Source of the DNA: Adiantum capillus-veneris
Lineage: Eukaryota > Streptophyta > Polypodiopsida > Polypodiales > Pteridaceae
Reading direction: 5' to 3'
Assembly: GCA_014529385.2 (NCBI GenBank)
Contig: CM043948.1
Location: 76,678,291 to 76,742,290, forward strand
DNA length: 64,000 bases
The translations under genes were made by a program, and so were the position numbers. Of this stretch, positions 54,238 to 64,000 are shown one piece after another (within the stretch, counting starts at the first letter, position 1; every line of letters starts with the position of its first letter). Below the pieces are notes generated by a model. The model did no database searches. It was not told the DNA's origin and saw nothing but the letters and a program-made list of their open reading frames with translations.

Positions 54238-56260
54238 ACTAGAAGAGAGCCTCTTGTAATTATAGATGCAGAATATAGGGTAGGTATGGCTCTTAGTGGC
54301 AATACGCATTTACATAAAACAGTAAATACATATTGTCCTTAAGGTAGAAAGGTGGATTTACCCTTGCATTAGGTATTTGTTTTGCTAGCCCTGTATATGG
54401 ACAGCCCCCCTTAATCTAGCCGACGAGCCCTAGTTGCTAGAGGGATCATAATCACATTACATATTTCTTGCATCCTGTCATTGTAACAGATCATGCAATC
54501 GGAAGCTTGTAAATCTTTTGCATTTTAAAATGGTTGCCATATGCCTGCACACAAAATCCTTTGCTTTTGATAATGTTGTTGTGAAATTCCTTCGTAGAAA
54601 TTGTGCATTTTACAAATAAGCTTCAATAATTCAATGTTCTGTATTTGTGTCTATAGATTTGTAAACGGCGGGTGAAATTCTCTGCAGATTTCGTTTATTG
54701 TTGGCAGCAGAGTCCGCTCGAGCATAGTCAATTTCAGAACGCATGCTGTCAGTAATTTAACTATCTTTTATAGGTAAGAAAGAAGAATAGATGAAGTGAA
54801 GTGTGGGGAAGAGTGGGTTCCACCAGAGGTCGCAGAAGAATGACAGACTTACCCACACTCAATTTTACACACAGTCGACCTACCTGCTACATTGGTTCCT
54901 ATAAAGTCGGCTGCTTTGTCTTAATAACCTGTATTTTTTTCTCGTCAGAACAAAAGAGATCATTCTTTCCTTCAGTCCACCTCAAATCTAGACTCTTGGG
55001 GGGGTACATGCACAGAAGGTCTATTACGAGGGAAGAGCCACGAGGGCAGCCAGTAATACCACTAGATACCTTGGCCCACCCTTAAAAAAAGGGTGTAAAG
55101 AAAAGGTCTGGTCGCCACAGCTGACTAAAAGCTCTTCAAAGGATGCCTGCAACCAGGGCAAACCAAGGGGCACCACCGTGTGCAAGCCAGGCCCCCATTG
55201 CAGTTCCTTTATTTGTGAAAGCTATTGAAAGGCAATAAGCCGACGAGCTTGGTGGCTAGCCCAAAGCCGAGTCCAGAAGTCTGCCTAGCTACTTGTGGTA
55301 GTGTTGTACTGTAGTTACTGCGACCTCCCAGAAAGTGAACGTTGTCAAGGGTCCTATGCTCCAAATTTTGTAGGCTGAGTTTAGGATCGGGATAGGCCTC
55401 CACTATTGGATGTCATCTAAAGAGCAACCCTCCGTGGGGACACACTCTATGATAGACTGAGGCATCCGCACCCCTGTGCATCACAACATGATGAACCTGC
55501 TAGGCCCAAACACCTCCCGATACCTCAAGAAGAAACAAGGGGTTAGGCAATCCTCTCCAGTGCAACTCAAGAGTGACAAAGCACTCAAGCAACTCAAGAC
55601 TCGAACAGAGGCCTCTCTAGTCTAACATGCATGTTGTTAGTAACTCATTGTTGCACATGAGCCCAGACCTCTACTCTTCAATTATCCATGCTCATTTTAG
55701 GCTATTTTGTAGACAAGAGCTTGATATAGCCTATAAAGGACTGGCAATCTTTGTGATCTCTTGGGGCTCGTGAGCTAATGAGCCATCCTGACTCTGTAGC
55801 TGAGGAACCCAGCATGAGAGCACCGAGGTCGAGTCATCTCAAAAACCTCACAAGCGCTGGGGTTGCTGAGGAAAAACGCTAGATTTGCTAGTGGTAAAAA
55901 CGCTAGGACAGCCTGTTGGTAAACTCATGCTGCCCCCTAGGGTGCCCATGAGAGGGCGCCCCTAACTGGGGCTGAACTGCACACACATAGGCTCCCCTCC
56001 TCCCCTGCCTATGTAGGGGCTGCCTCAGCCCCGTCCGACCCAGACATGACCCTCCACGACATAGCAATAGGAGAGAGAATGTGGGAAAAATAGGGAAGGG
56101 CATCATATGCTCATGGGACATTGGGGAAAAATACATAGGGCACCAAGAGCCTACAAGGGCGTGGAACTGAGCCTAAAACCGAAGGCTAAACATGGCTAGA
56201 CATAACCCGACATGTGAAACCTACCTCACATTGGTTTGACACAGCCACAAAACAGCCCTC
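54238..56260. other. 3' flank of CREG-like gene and possible copia LTR
   Basis: 54238-54780 is AT-rich and probably holds the 3' UTR and downstream flank. 54780-56250 is more GC-rich and noncoding. Its right part may be the 3' LTR of the copia remnant on the minus strand, which would start TGTTTTGTGG near 56254. I could not find the other end. Confidence 0.4.
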
Positions 56261-56265
56261 ACTCC

Positions 56266-56890
56266 CTAGTATCTATCCCTGGGACCGAATGGACGAATCC
56301 GAAGAGATGCATGAACTCTAACACCCCCTCTCAGCTCGTGGAAAGGAAGTCGGACCAGGGAGCTAGAGTGAGTAATCTGCAATTGTAAAGAGAGGGTTTT
56401 GTGGATGAGGATATCTGCTACAAACTCCGCAGTGGAAAAGTATCGTGCAGTATACAATCGAACTGCTACCTCGAAAAGACGTCCAGGAAGTACTATGCTA
56501 TCCGTTGAAAGTAAATCCAACTCTATCAAGAATCTCAACCGACTTACAAGTCGCACAACCAGCATCTGTAGAAGGTACTGCTGCTGACCGCTCCAAGAGT
56601 ATGAATCATAACTGAGGGTAAAGGCATAAAAGACTGGTATCCGGATCATTTCCCAACTCTAAAGTGTCCACCCGTGAGGAAAGAGTCGGAAATCTGCACC
56701 TTTGGTCATATACCACATGCCAAAAACTCCAAGCTGCTACGGGAAGTCCAAGGAAAGGGACAACCGAGGCTAAAGTTTACTACCCAAGAATTGGACACAT
56801 TGTCCAATGAAAGGATTAAAGCATCTTGCTCTACTTTACATGCCACATTGGCTTTCGATGTCGGCTTCTTGCCTTTAGACACCGTCTGCG
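56266..56890 (-). pseudogene. Ty1/copia remnant: protease fragment joined to RNase H end
   Basis: On the minus strand, 56890-56700 reads 'KKPTSKANVACKVEQDALIL' and 'SLDNVSNSWVVN', the copia segment between zinc knuckle and protease; its expected D-S-G-A is replaced by NFSLG. Directly downstream (56649-56266) is the copia RNase H end: 'YAFTLSYDSYSWSGQQQ', 'VSRLRFLIELDLL', 'FSTAEFVADILIHKTL' and 'ELRGGV'. Integrase and RT, about 2.5 kb, are missing between the two. It is an internally deleted copia relic. Confidence 0.65.
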
Positions 56891-57596
56891 TCTTCTTCTT
56901 GGACCACCTAGTGAGTTTAAGGACCTACTATCTCGACTATAGTAGTGATCAGTACTTTGATGATGAGAGAACAATGTATTTAGTTGTGCAAAATCCATAT
57001 AGTGTGGACAAATGGGGAATGATAGGCACAAAAGATAAAGTTGACGTAGAGCCAAACGATGAGACACCAAATTTGGACAAGCCAAATGTCAAATTAAGTC
57101 GAGTGAACGAAGCGAATTGAGTCAACAAGGACAATACCCATGTAGGACTATACAAATACGATAATGGTGAACAAATGCACTATTACAAATACGATGAATC
57201 CTACATAGGAGAGTTCTTAGAGCACAAAAGATTGTATGTTTTTACATGCATTGAGAGGAGAGACACCCATGTAATCATGCTTGACATAATAATTTGGCAT
57301 TGAATCTTCGGCCTTGAATATGAGCTTATTAAGGGAAGTGAGCATACATATTGCATTGGGATGAATTTACTGCACTAAACACCACTTTCAGGTAGTTAAC
57401 TACACTATCCGATGCTTGAGAGAATAATTTTAGCACGATTATGTGATGAAAAATATACAGGCATTCGCAATTCTGCAATAGAATTCTTATGTATTCGGTG
57501 CTTGAGAAGTGAAAACTTGCCCCAAGTGTGTGAAGTGAAAACTTACCCCAAGTGTAAAATGTTTAATGCCTATGAAAGCAATCAAACTAGATGACG

Positions 57597-57630
<34 letters not shown>

Positions 57631-57636
57631 GAGATG
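56891..57636. other. Unassigned sequence between copia and LINE
   Basis: The plus strand is open at 56674-57120, but that frame overlaps the copia remnant on the opposite strand and is probably a shadow. The word 'gtgaaaacttrccccaagtgt' is duplicated at 57509-57554. A GA run lies at 57600-57628. Confidence 0.45.
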
Positions 57637-57829
57637 TTTTTTTTCTTTCTTTTTTTAAAAAGAGAGAAGTAAAATTTGTATTAAAAAAGGAGGGAATTAG
57701 AAAGGGGGAGGGAAACCCTATTATGACAAAAGGTGGGTAATCAACATTAGGAATCAAAACTGAGAGTACAAACAGGAGGAATAACATATTAGGAGTTACC
57801 AACTATGGAGAGTATTTAAGTGGTACCAA

Positions 57830-58860
57830 TGTGGGCATTTGAAATTCTTCTGAATGTCCATGCTACAAAATGGGACGTTTTTGACTTGCAATTGAAGCCT
57901 TTTGGCAACCCTAGCCATATCATACTTGATTAGGGGTATATAGGGTCCTGATGCTTGTTTTTGAAGACCAATAAGTCTCTATACACCCAAGTATGCCATA
58001 GAAAAATACATTTGATAATGTTCCAAGATAGAATGTCCATATATGTACATTCCCCCAGTAGAAGCTCTCTCCAAGTAAAACAGTAAGGGTGAACAACTCT
58101 TGAAATCTTGTGGAGTAGGGCTAAAGAATTCTGGTTTTTTGAGCACTCAAAGAAAAGGTGAATAGCAGATTCTACTTGCTAGTTACATCTTAGACAAATG
58201 CCAAGCTTTAGAGTTTTCCTTCCTATCCACAATCCTTGGTGAAGAATCAAACGTTGGAGAGTACTATGATCAATGGCAATAGGGAAGGCCCATACACACT
58301 GAAAGTTGTACCATCACTATTTGAATCTCCAATTTAATCCCCTTTGAGCTAAGCCTAACTTTGAGTTTCTAGCTGAAGTATGGGCACTTTGAGAAGTGAG
58401 AGTAAATTTGCTCAAAAATTTTAAACAGGTTGGAACATGCTCCAAAAGCAGTAGATTCAAAGGCTCTTCTGCATCTTTGAATCCAAAAAATAAAACAGCA
58501 AGCATTGGAGATAACTGAAATTGATTAGCAAGGAATCCTTTTGAAAGGGGAGAATTATCTTTGTAAACATGCTTCCAGCATCTTATCCCCTTCTTGAAGC
58601 AGATGTATGATCTTTTGGGTGTGTCAACATCAACCTTATTGAGGTGTAGGCCAAACCAAATTGAATCTTGAAGCAGACATTATTAATAGACACAGGGGGG
58701 TTCCGTTTTTACTTCAAGGAGAACCAAGCATTCCACAAACTGCACACAAGGGCTGAACCAGTAGTTGTGAATTTAATAGTAGTAAGGAGATCTTCGAGGT
58801 CCAACTCCTTCCAAGCTTTATAATCCTGTAGAGAAAAAATTTTTATACCCTTTTTAATCG
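57830..58860 (-). pseudogene. LINE C-terminal RVT zinc-binding domain
   Basis: The minus strand reads 'SKLGLAQRGLNWRF', then 'LQRLILHQGLWIGRKTLKLG' and 'ICLRCNXQVESAIHLFFECS', the CxxC...E...HLFxxC pattern of the zf-RVT domain at the end of plant LINE ORF2 (about 58150-58260). Interrupted by stops. Confidence 0.65.
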
Positions 58861-58899
58861 GCAATGCCTAGTAGTCATCAAAGAAGATTGATATGAGGA

Positions 58900-60642
58900 T
58901 CTATCTGGCTGCCAATTTGTTGGCTTGATGCTCTAGGTTGAGAATTCCTAGGCCCTTGTTGCTTTTGGGAGAGCAGCAGATGTCCCAGGCCACTTGTAGG
59001 ATCTTAATCAACACGTTCTCTATCATCACCCCAAAGGAATCTTCTGGCAGGTGGAATAGCTTTGTTTAGGTGTCACTTTGTTGGTTTCCAACAAGACAAA
59101 TAAAATTAGACAAGGCTGAATATAATGGTTTAGAACAAAATTCTAGAAGATAAGGAAGCTTGGAGAGAGTACCATATAAGATTTTATTTTTGAACAAGAA
59201 CCCAATTCCATCCTTGTGCCATGGAGATATGAAATCCCATTGGAATGCCTAATACTCTGAAAACCTGTCCTTCACTGATGTTTTTGCAACCAGCAATTAA
59301 CAATCCTATAGATACTCTGAAGGTATTTTTAGAGTGGTTAATGCAAGATCCATTGGAATCACAAAAAAAATTGAAGACAATGTTATAGATGTTGAATGGA
59401 ATCTTCCTCATTTCTTACTAAAGCGTTGGCATCATCAGCAAATTGCTACACATAAATTCGAAGAGCAAGCAGGGACTTTTATTCCCTTAATCAACATAAT
59501 TTTCATGCAATATTTTATAAGCCAGCCAAGGGAATCGTATGCAATTGCAAAAAAAAAAGAGCGGCAAGGTGGTAGCCTTGTCAATTACTTTTCTTTAAGG
59601 GAATTTAATATGAGATGATCCCATTGATAGCAACCTTAGAAAAAACATTACAAATGAGCTCATGCACAAATCTGATAAAGATTTTACCAAATCTCATGTC
59701 AAACATAGATTGAAGACTAAGTTCCATTCTATCCTATAATAAGCCTTGTCAAAATCAAGCTTGAAGAAGACATAATCTTGCCAAGTATCCTCTGTATGCT
59801 CCATTCCTTCCCAAAGACTAATAATTGCATCCAAGATAAACTTGTACTTTATAAACCATTTTGCTCCTTGAGTATAAGCTAATCCATGAGAGGGCTGAAT
59901 CTTCTAGCTAGGGATAAAGCAAGTATTTGGTAGATAGAAGCTGGACATGTTATAGGTCTCTTGTTTGCTAGGTCCTGTTTATCTCCTTATTTGTACATCA
60001 ATTTGATAACCCAATGTTGATGCTGATGGAGAGAGCTCCTATGCCCACAACTTTGTGCCAAACTAAAAGAATATAAGGGGCCGTAAAATCTTGAAACTAA
60101 ACATAGAATTCATTAAGGAGGCCATCATCAAGACCTAGACATTCGCCAAGCTTAAGTTTACTAATTGTTTCTTTAATCTCCCCTTTTTAGCTCTTGCTTT
60201 TGTGATAGTGCCATCTCTTTTAGGAGGACTAGAGAAAACCTTAGTAAAAAAATCTTTAGCAACCTTCATATTATCCTCATGACAAGAGACCATTGTACCA
60301 TTTTCATTCGTTAAGAAGGAAACAAAGTTTCTGGCTTTCTTTTTCTTCAAGATCTTCTTTAGAGGGCTTGTCTATTTTTCCATCCCTGAATTCTCTAGTC
60401 CAAGCAAGGGCATTGTGGGCTTCTAGGAGCTCTTCCTTCCTTAGGCTTTCTTTGAGCCTCGTTAGCTCATCAAAGGGAGGACCTAGCAATGGAGTGAGGT
60501 CTTGAAGTTGAAGAATCCTCCCTTTTTTCATAATCCTTCTCTGTGCTCTAATTTCCTCAACTCTTTTCTTAAAAGCAAACAGGTAGAGTCGAGTTCCCTT
60601 ATGAGCATTATCGTAAGCTTTTAAAGGAGAATGACTAGACAT
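58900..60642 (-). pseudogene. LINE reverse transcriptase
   Basis: 60642-60304 has a helical lead ('RLKESLRKEELLEAHNALAW', 'EKESQKLCFLLNE'). 60350-60135 has 'KKKARNFVSFLTNENG', then 'NMKVAKDFFTKVFSSPP'. Broken frames after that include 'NFILQSMFDMGFGKIF'-like and 'FAIAYDSLGWLIK' segments. The catalytic box reads FADD in one frame (59431-59442, minus). RT copies element RNA at the nicked target. Confidence 0.7.
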
Positions 60643-60749
60643 GACATCATGTTAAAAAATGACCTTGACTTTATCTTTGACATTGTTAAGCTTAAGAAGG
60701 GACCTTCTTTATAATTGTATTCACCTTCAATAATTCAAAGAAAACAGGT

Positions 60750-61500
60750 GTGATCGAAAAGCAGTAAAGTATGATCTATTCTACTACTCACTTGCCAATG
60801 ATCATGGAGCACATCCAATACTCTGAAGCAACTGCCTTTTTGTTTACTTTTCCATGTGAATCCTATCTTGTCTAAAATGTCATTCAAGTTGAGAATCTAC
60901 CAAGTATTTCCAAAATTCTCTTTCTTTCCCAGAGATGACCCAAAATTTTCCACCCGTTTTTCATATAAACTACCATGTTAAAATCTCCTTCAATCAGGAT
61001 GGGGTTAGCCAAGTTATCCTATCCTTTTTGAGATGTCAACTAGGTTGAGAGAATCTACCAAGGATTGTCTTTCTTTCTCAGAGATAACTTGACCAAAATT
61101 GGTACACCTGTCTTTTATATAAACCACCATTTTAAAATCTCCTGCAATTAGAATGGGGTTAGCTAGGCCAGCAAGTTCATTCCACTACTTAGCTTTGTCA
61201 AAAATGGAATTTGGTGCATATAAACTGACCACAACGTAGTTAATATGATCCTTGAAAGAAACAATTTCACTTGGTGTCATATTTAACAGTCAATAAAAGA
61301 AAAGTGCTTATGATCAATACCAATGGTTGCACCCTCGTGAACGATTGGTAAAGAACCACTCAAACCTAGTACCAAGCCTTTAAATATTGACAACAAGCTG
61401 CCTCCACCAACCTTATGCTCCTACAAATAGATTAAATCAAGGAGAAACTAAATGTCTTCAAGCCATTTTCTAATGGCCATAGATCTTACAACATTAGTGA
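60750..61500 (-). pseudogene. LINE endonuclease with internal duplication
   Basis: The GDFN block occurs twice on the minus strand: 'LANPILIEGDFNMVVYM' near 60962-61015 and 'LANPILIAGDFKMVVY' near 61125-61180. Flanking words such as 'gagaatctaccaag' and 'tctttctttc.cagagat' are also doubled, with a period of about 160 bases. This is a tandem duplication inside the endonuclease. Confidence 0.65.
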
Positions 61501-61570
61501 AGCCTTTACAGTTAAGAGAGACACTAGTGAGCTTTGGACATTAGATTTGTTAGGAGGTTTGGACAAAGCC

Positions 61571-64000
61571 CTTAAAGCCTTGTTAGGATCAGAGGATTTC
61601 TAAGAGCTTGCATGTCTGGGCTCAATGGTTGAGGTGTTAATAGTTATGCATACACCCATGCATTTAAGGCATGTAACAATTGTTGTTGTGTGCGATGAAA
61701 GGTGCTAAGAACACTTCCCAACATCCTCTCTATTGTGACTAGGCAAGACAACAAGTGGTAGCTTTGACAAACTACTTTGGCCGCTATAAAAACCCGCCAA
61801 GAACAAGATAACATAGAAAGATATACAAGACAACAACCTAACAAGAAATTCACTCTTATTTATTGTCAAATCGCTCCGGACTAAAAGTTTTACATGTAAG
61901 ACGAGGCTTGGTTAGAAGAAATTAGCCAGAAGAGGACTAACATGTGGATGTGTAAAAGCTTGATATGTTTCTTCTTTCAAATTTTCTTTTTAGCAAAAAA
62001 AAAGCATCTTTGCTATAAAATAAACTTTTAATTAACTTGGAATATAATTTCAATCAGCATGTAATCTATCTTCAGCAAGCTGCTCATCTGTTACGTTTCC
62101 TCCTTAGAGCTTGAACAAATTGGATATGTACATCCACATCAACTTTTTCTGCCTAGAAGTACAATGCTAGCAACGCTGCTCTAGTGTTTACCCATCAAGG
62201 TGGTGAGGTGATATTTCATATTCCTCTCTAGAAGCACACCTACTACTTCAAGAAGCAAAAGTAAGCTCCAATTACTCGAAATTATTCCCTCTTGGACCCT
62301 GTCATGCTTGTGCCTTGCTACAAATCAATCATTGCTTGCGCTAGCTTGCCCGTTTTCAAAGTGAAATTGGACTTGTATGATTATTTGTAGATCTTGCAAG
62401 GATGATGTGAGGATAAGGCCCATGGGCACTTCACCCCGTGCCATGCCCTTGTCCTCACAGATGCCTTCCATCAAGTGCCTATGAACAGTTGGTAATAATT
62501 GGATATCTCGCAAGGATGGCTTCAATCGAGTGCCTATGCACAGCTCATTCCTTGAATCCTTGACCTCCCACATCACTCATGCAAGGCGGCCTCACATTGA
62601 GCCAACTTTCACCTAGTTCATAATCACAGGTATTAAAGGCAAGGTATTGTCTCCTTTTTTTGTGTGTGTTCTTTTAATTCATGTTAATTCTTCCTTGAGC
62701 AGGGGCACACTGCCACAAAGGCCTTCAAGATGGCACCCTCCACTTGGAATTAAAAGTCGCATTGATCACAGTATGAACACCATGCAAATACCAATGAAGA
62801 GGTTTGCATCAACCCACTTTACATCTTGAAGCCAACATTGCTAAATTGAACTTTTTGTAGCTCTACATCAGATGCCATACAAAAGATGGAGGGAGAAAAG
62901 AGGCAAGAAATGACTATGCAAAAAGAAGCATGGGAAACGCGGCCAAAAATAGCGACGTAAAAGGTAGACAGCCAAAAGCACACCCCAAAAATAATAAACC
63001 TTGGAGGCCAGTATAAAGGGGCAGAGGGGGGCCACAGGAGGAGAGTAAAATTGAACTCTACAGCAAAATTGCTGCACTGCGGCAAGAGAAGACATGGCAT
63101 GTGTGCTTACACACAACTTGTTTGTAGTTTCGATGAGTCCCATAAAAGAAGTTGCTTGGTGTCCAGGACAATGTAAAATTTCTCAAAGCACAAACTCAGA
63201 AAATGTAAGTGTTTTCCACCGTAATTACACCCCTTTTTCGAATACATCAAGAATGGGAACGTGAACTCCTTGTAGTAGATGCCCAAACACCAAAGACGAG
63301 AAACCAAAACACGACAAGGATGGCCCAATAGCGAGCAGGCCCATACTTGATTCTGGGTAAAACACCCTGCAAAAAACACAAGCAAATGATAGAATTCTAT
63401 ATATCTAGAAGTCCATAACCTGCATGCACATGAGCACATACAAGAACACATGACGTACACCCATTTGCATTCAAATATACAAATCTACACATAAAAATGC
63501 ACAAATGGGCAAACATCACCGAAAGCCGCGTGTGCATGCACAAGGCATATATGCGTGAAACAGATACTAATTAAATTGATCATTGCACATGAGCTACATA
63601 TCTATCGAACAGTTCACTCTCATATGCATTGGCATGTGTGTGCATTACACTGTGCTTTGTTACTTGTCAAGCCTATTGTTGAGAATCTATAGAGGAAAAG
63701 TAAGAGATGCTTTTATGCTCACAAATCGAAGGAAGACTACAATTGAAAGGGCACAAAGTCCTCCAAGTAGCACATCAACTCCTCTTCTTGCAACACTCTG
63801 CATTAGAAAGAAATCCATTCAATACCCTTGACTGGGAAATAATAAAGACAAAATGCGCAGGAAACAATGTATGGTATCCAAAAATAGCAGGTTCTCTGAG
63901 GACAAAAAAGAGGATTAATATCAGCTTAAATTGTTCAAGCTGTTATACCATAATTTCTTTCAATGCCATGTATTATAGATAGGCCGATCTATGCATACAG
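61571..64000. other. Unassigned right end of window
   Basis: No gene or element boundary was recognised. 62385-62545 holds a doubled segment ('atctygcaaggatg', 'gagtgcctatg.acag'). Open frames here are short, without motif or splice support. Confidence 0.5.

Larger units (their letters stand above)
57637..61570 (-). mobile_element. LINE (non-LTR retrotransposon), degenerate
   Basis: Minus-strand order: EEP endonuclease (61500-60750), RT (60640-58900) and RVT zinc-binding tail (58860-57830). It ends with an A-rich tail, seen as a poly-T/TTTC run at 57637-57656 on the plus strand next to a GA repeat. All frames are broken. Limits are approximate, and no target duplication was identified. Confidence 0.75.

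Noticed and set aside
56674-57120. A 148-residue plus-strand frame at 56674-57120
   Set aside because: Its left part is antisense to the copia protease fragment. It has no known motif, and the right part shows no independent support.

Overview
This window is a transposon-rich stretch of nuclear DNA from a land plant. The evidence is plant-type Ty3 and copia elements with tRNA-iMet and tRNA-Asp primer sites, a LINE with an RVT zinc-binding tail, spliced genes with GT-AG introns, and long GA/CT, GT and poly-G simple repeats. My guess is a large-genome lineage such as a fern or other seed-free plant, because the Helitron resembles the endonuclease-bearing Helitron2/Helentron type. That assignment is inference. 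I see one convincing host gene, a five-exon CREG-like gene at 52318-54237.

Layout. 1-6038: right-hand part of a minus-strand LTR element (C) that runs off the left edge, with unrecognised coding sequence, a very long low-complexity leader, a tRNA-Asp-like primer site and its 5' LTR. 6115-7527: two LTRs of one family facing each other with a leader fragment between (F). 7530-15951: a chromovirus derivative (E) that keeps gag, protease and a chromodomain but has lost RT, RNase H and integrase. A gag-protease-only LTR element (D, 9688-13701) sits inside its protease. 15952-17250: nothing recognised. 17255-21980: a TATA box, a spliced gene of unknown product, a large intron full of tandem repeats and, further on, a degenerate RPA1-like zinc ribbon.

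About 23000-52200: a decayed Helitron of Helitron2/Helentron architecture. In order it has a DUF6570-like region, a Helitron N domain, a Rep HUH and two-Tyr motif, a PIF1-type helicase and an EEP endonuclease. It is split three times. Ty3 element A (26512-48393, target duplication CTTTC) lies between the Rep and helicase parts. Element B (33925-47390, minus, duplication GAAGT) lies inside the 3' LTR of A. A TRIM-like element (49296-50881, minus, duplication AATAC) lies inside the helicase. The insertion order is therefore Helitron, then A, then B. B is young because its LTRs differ by only a few transitions. It encodes a very large gag-protease reading frame, pol, and then a second complete retropepsin-like domain downstream of integrase and a further small reading frame. 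This is the most unusual thing in the window.

52318-64000: the CREG-like gene, a deleted minus-strand copia remnant (56266-56890), a minus-strand LINE (about 57637-61570) and unannotated sequence to the right edge. Almost all transposon genes here are broken by stops or frameshifts.
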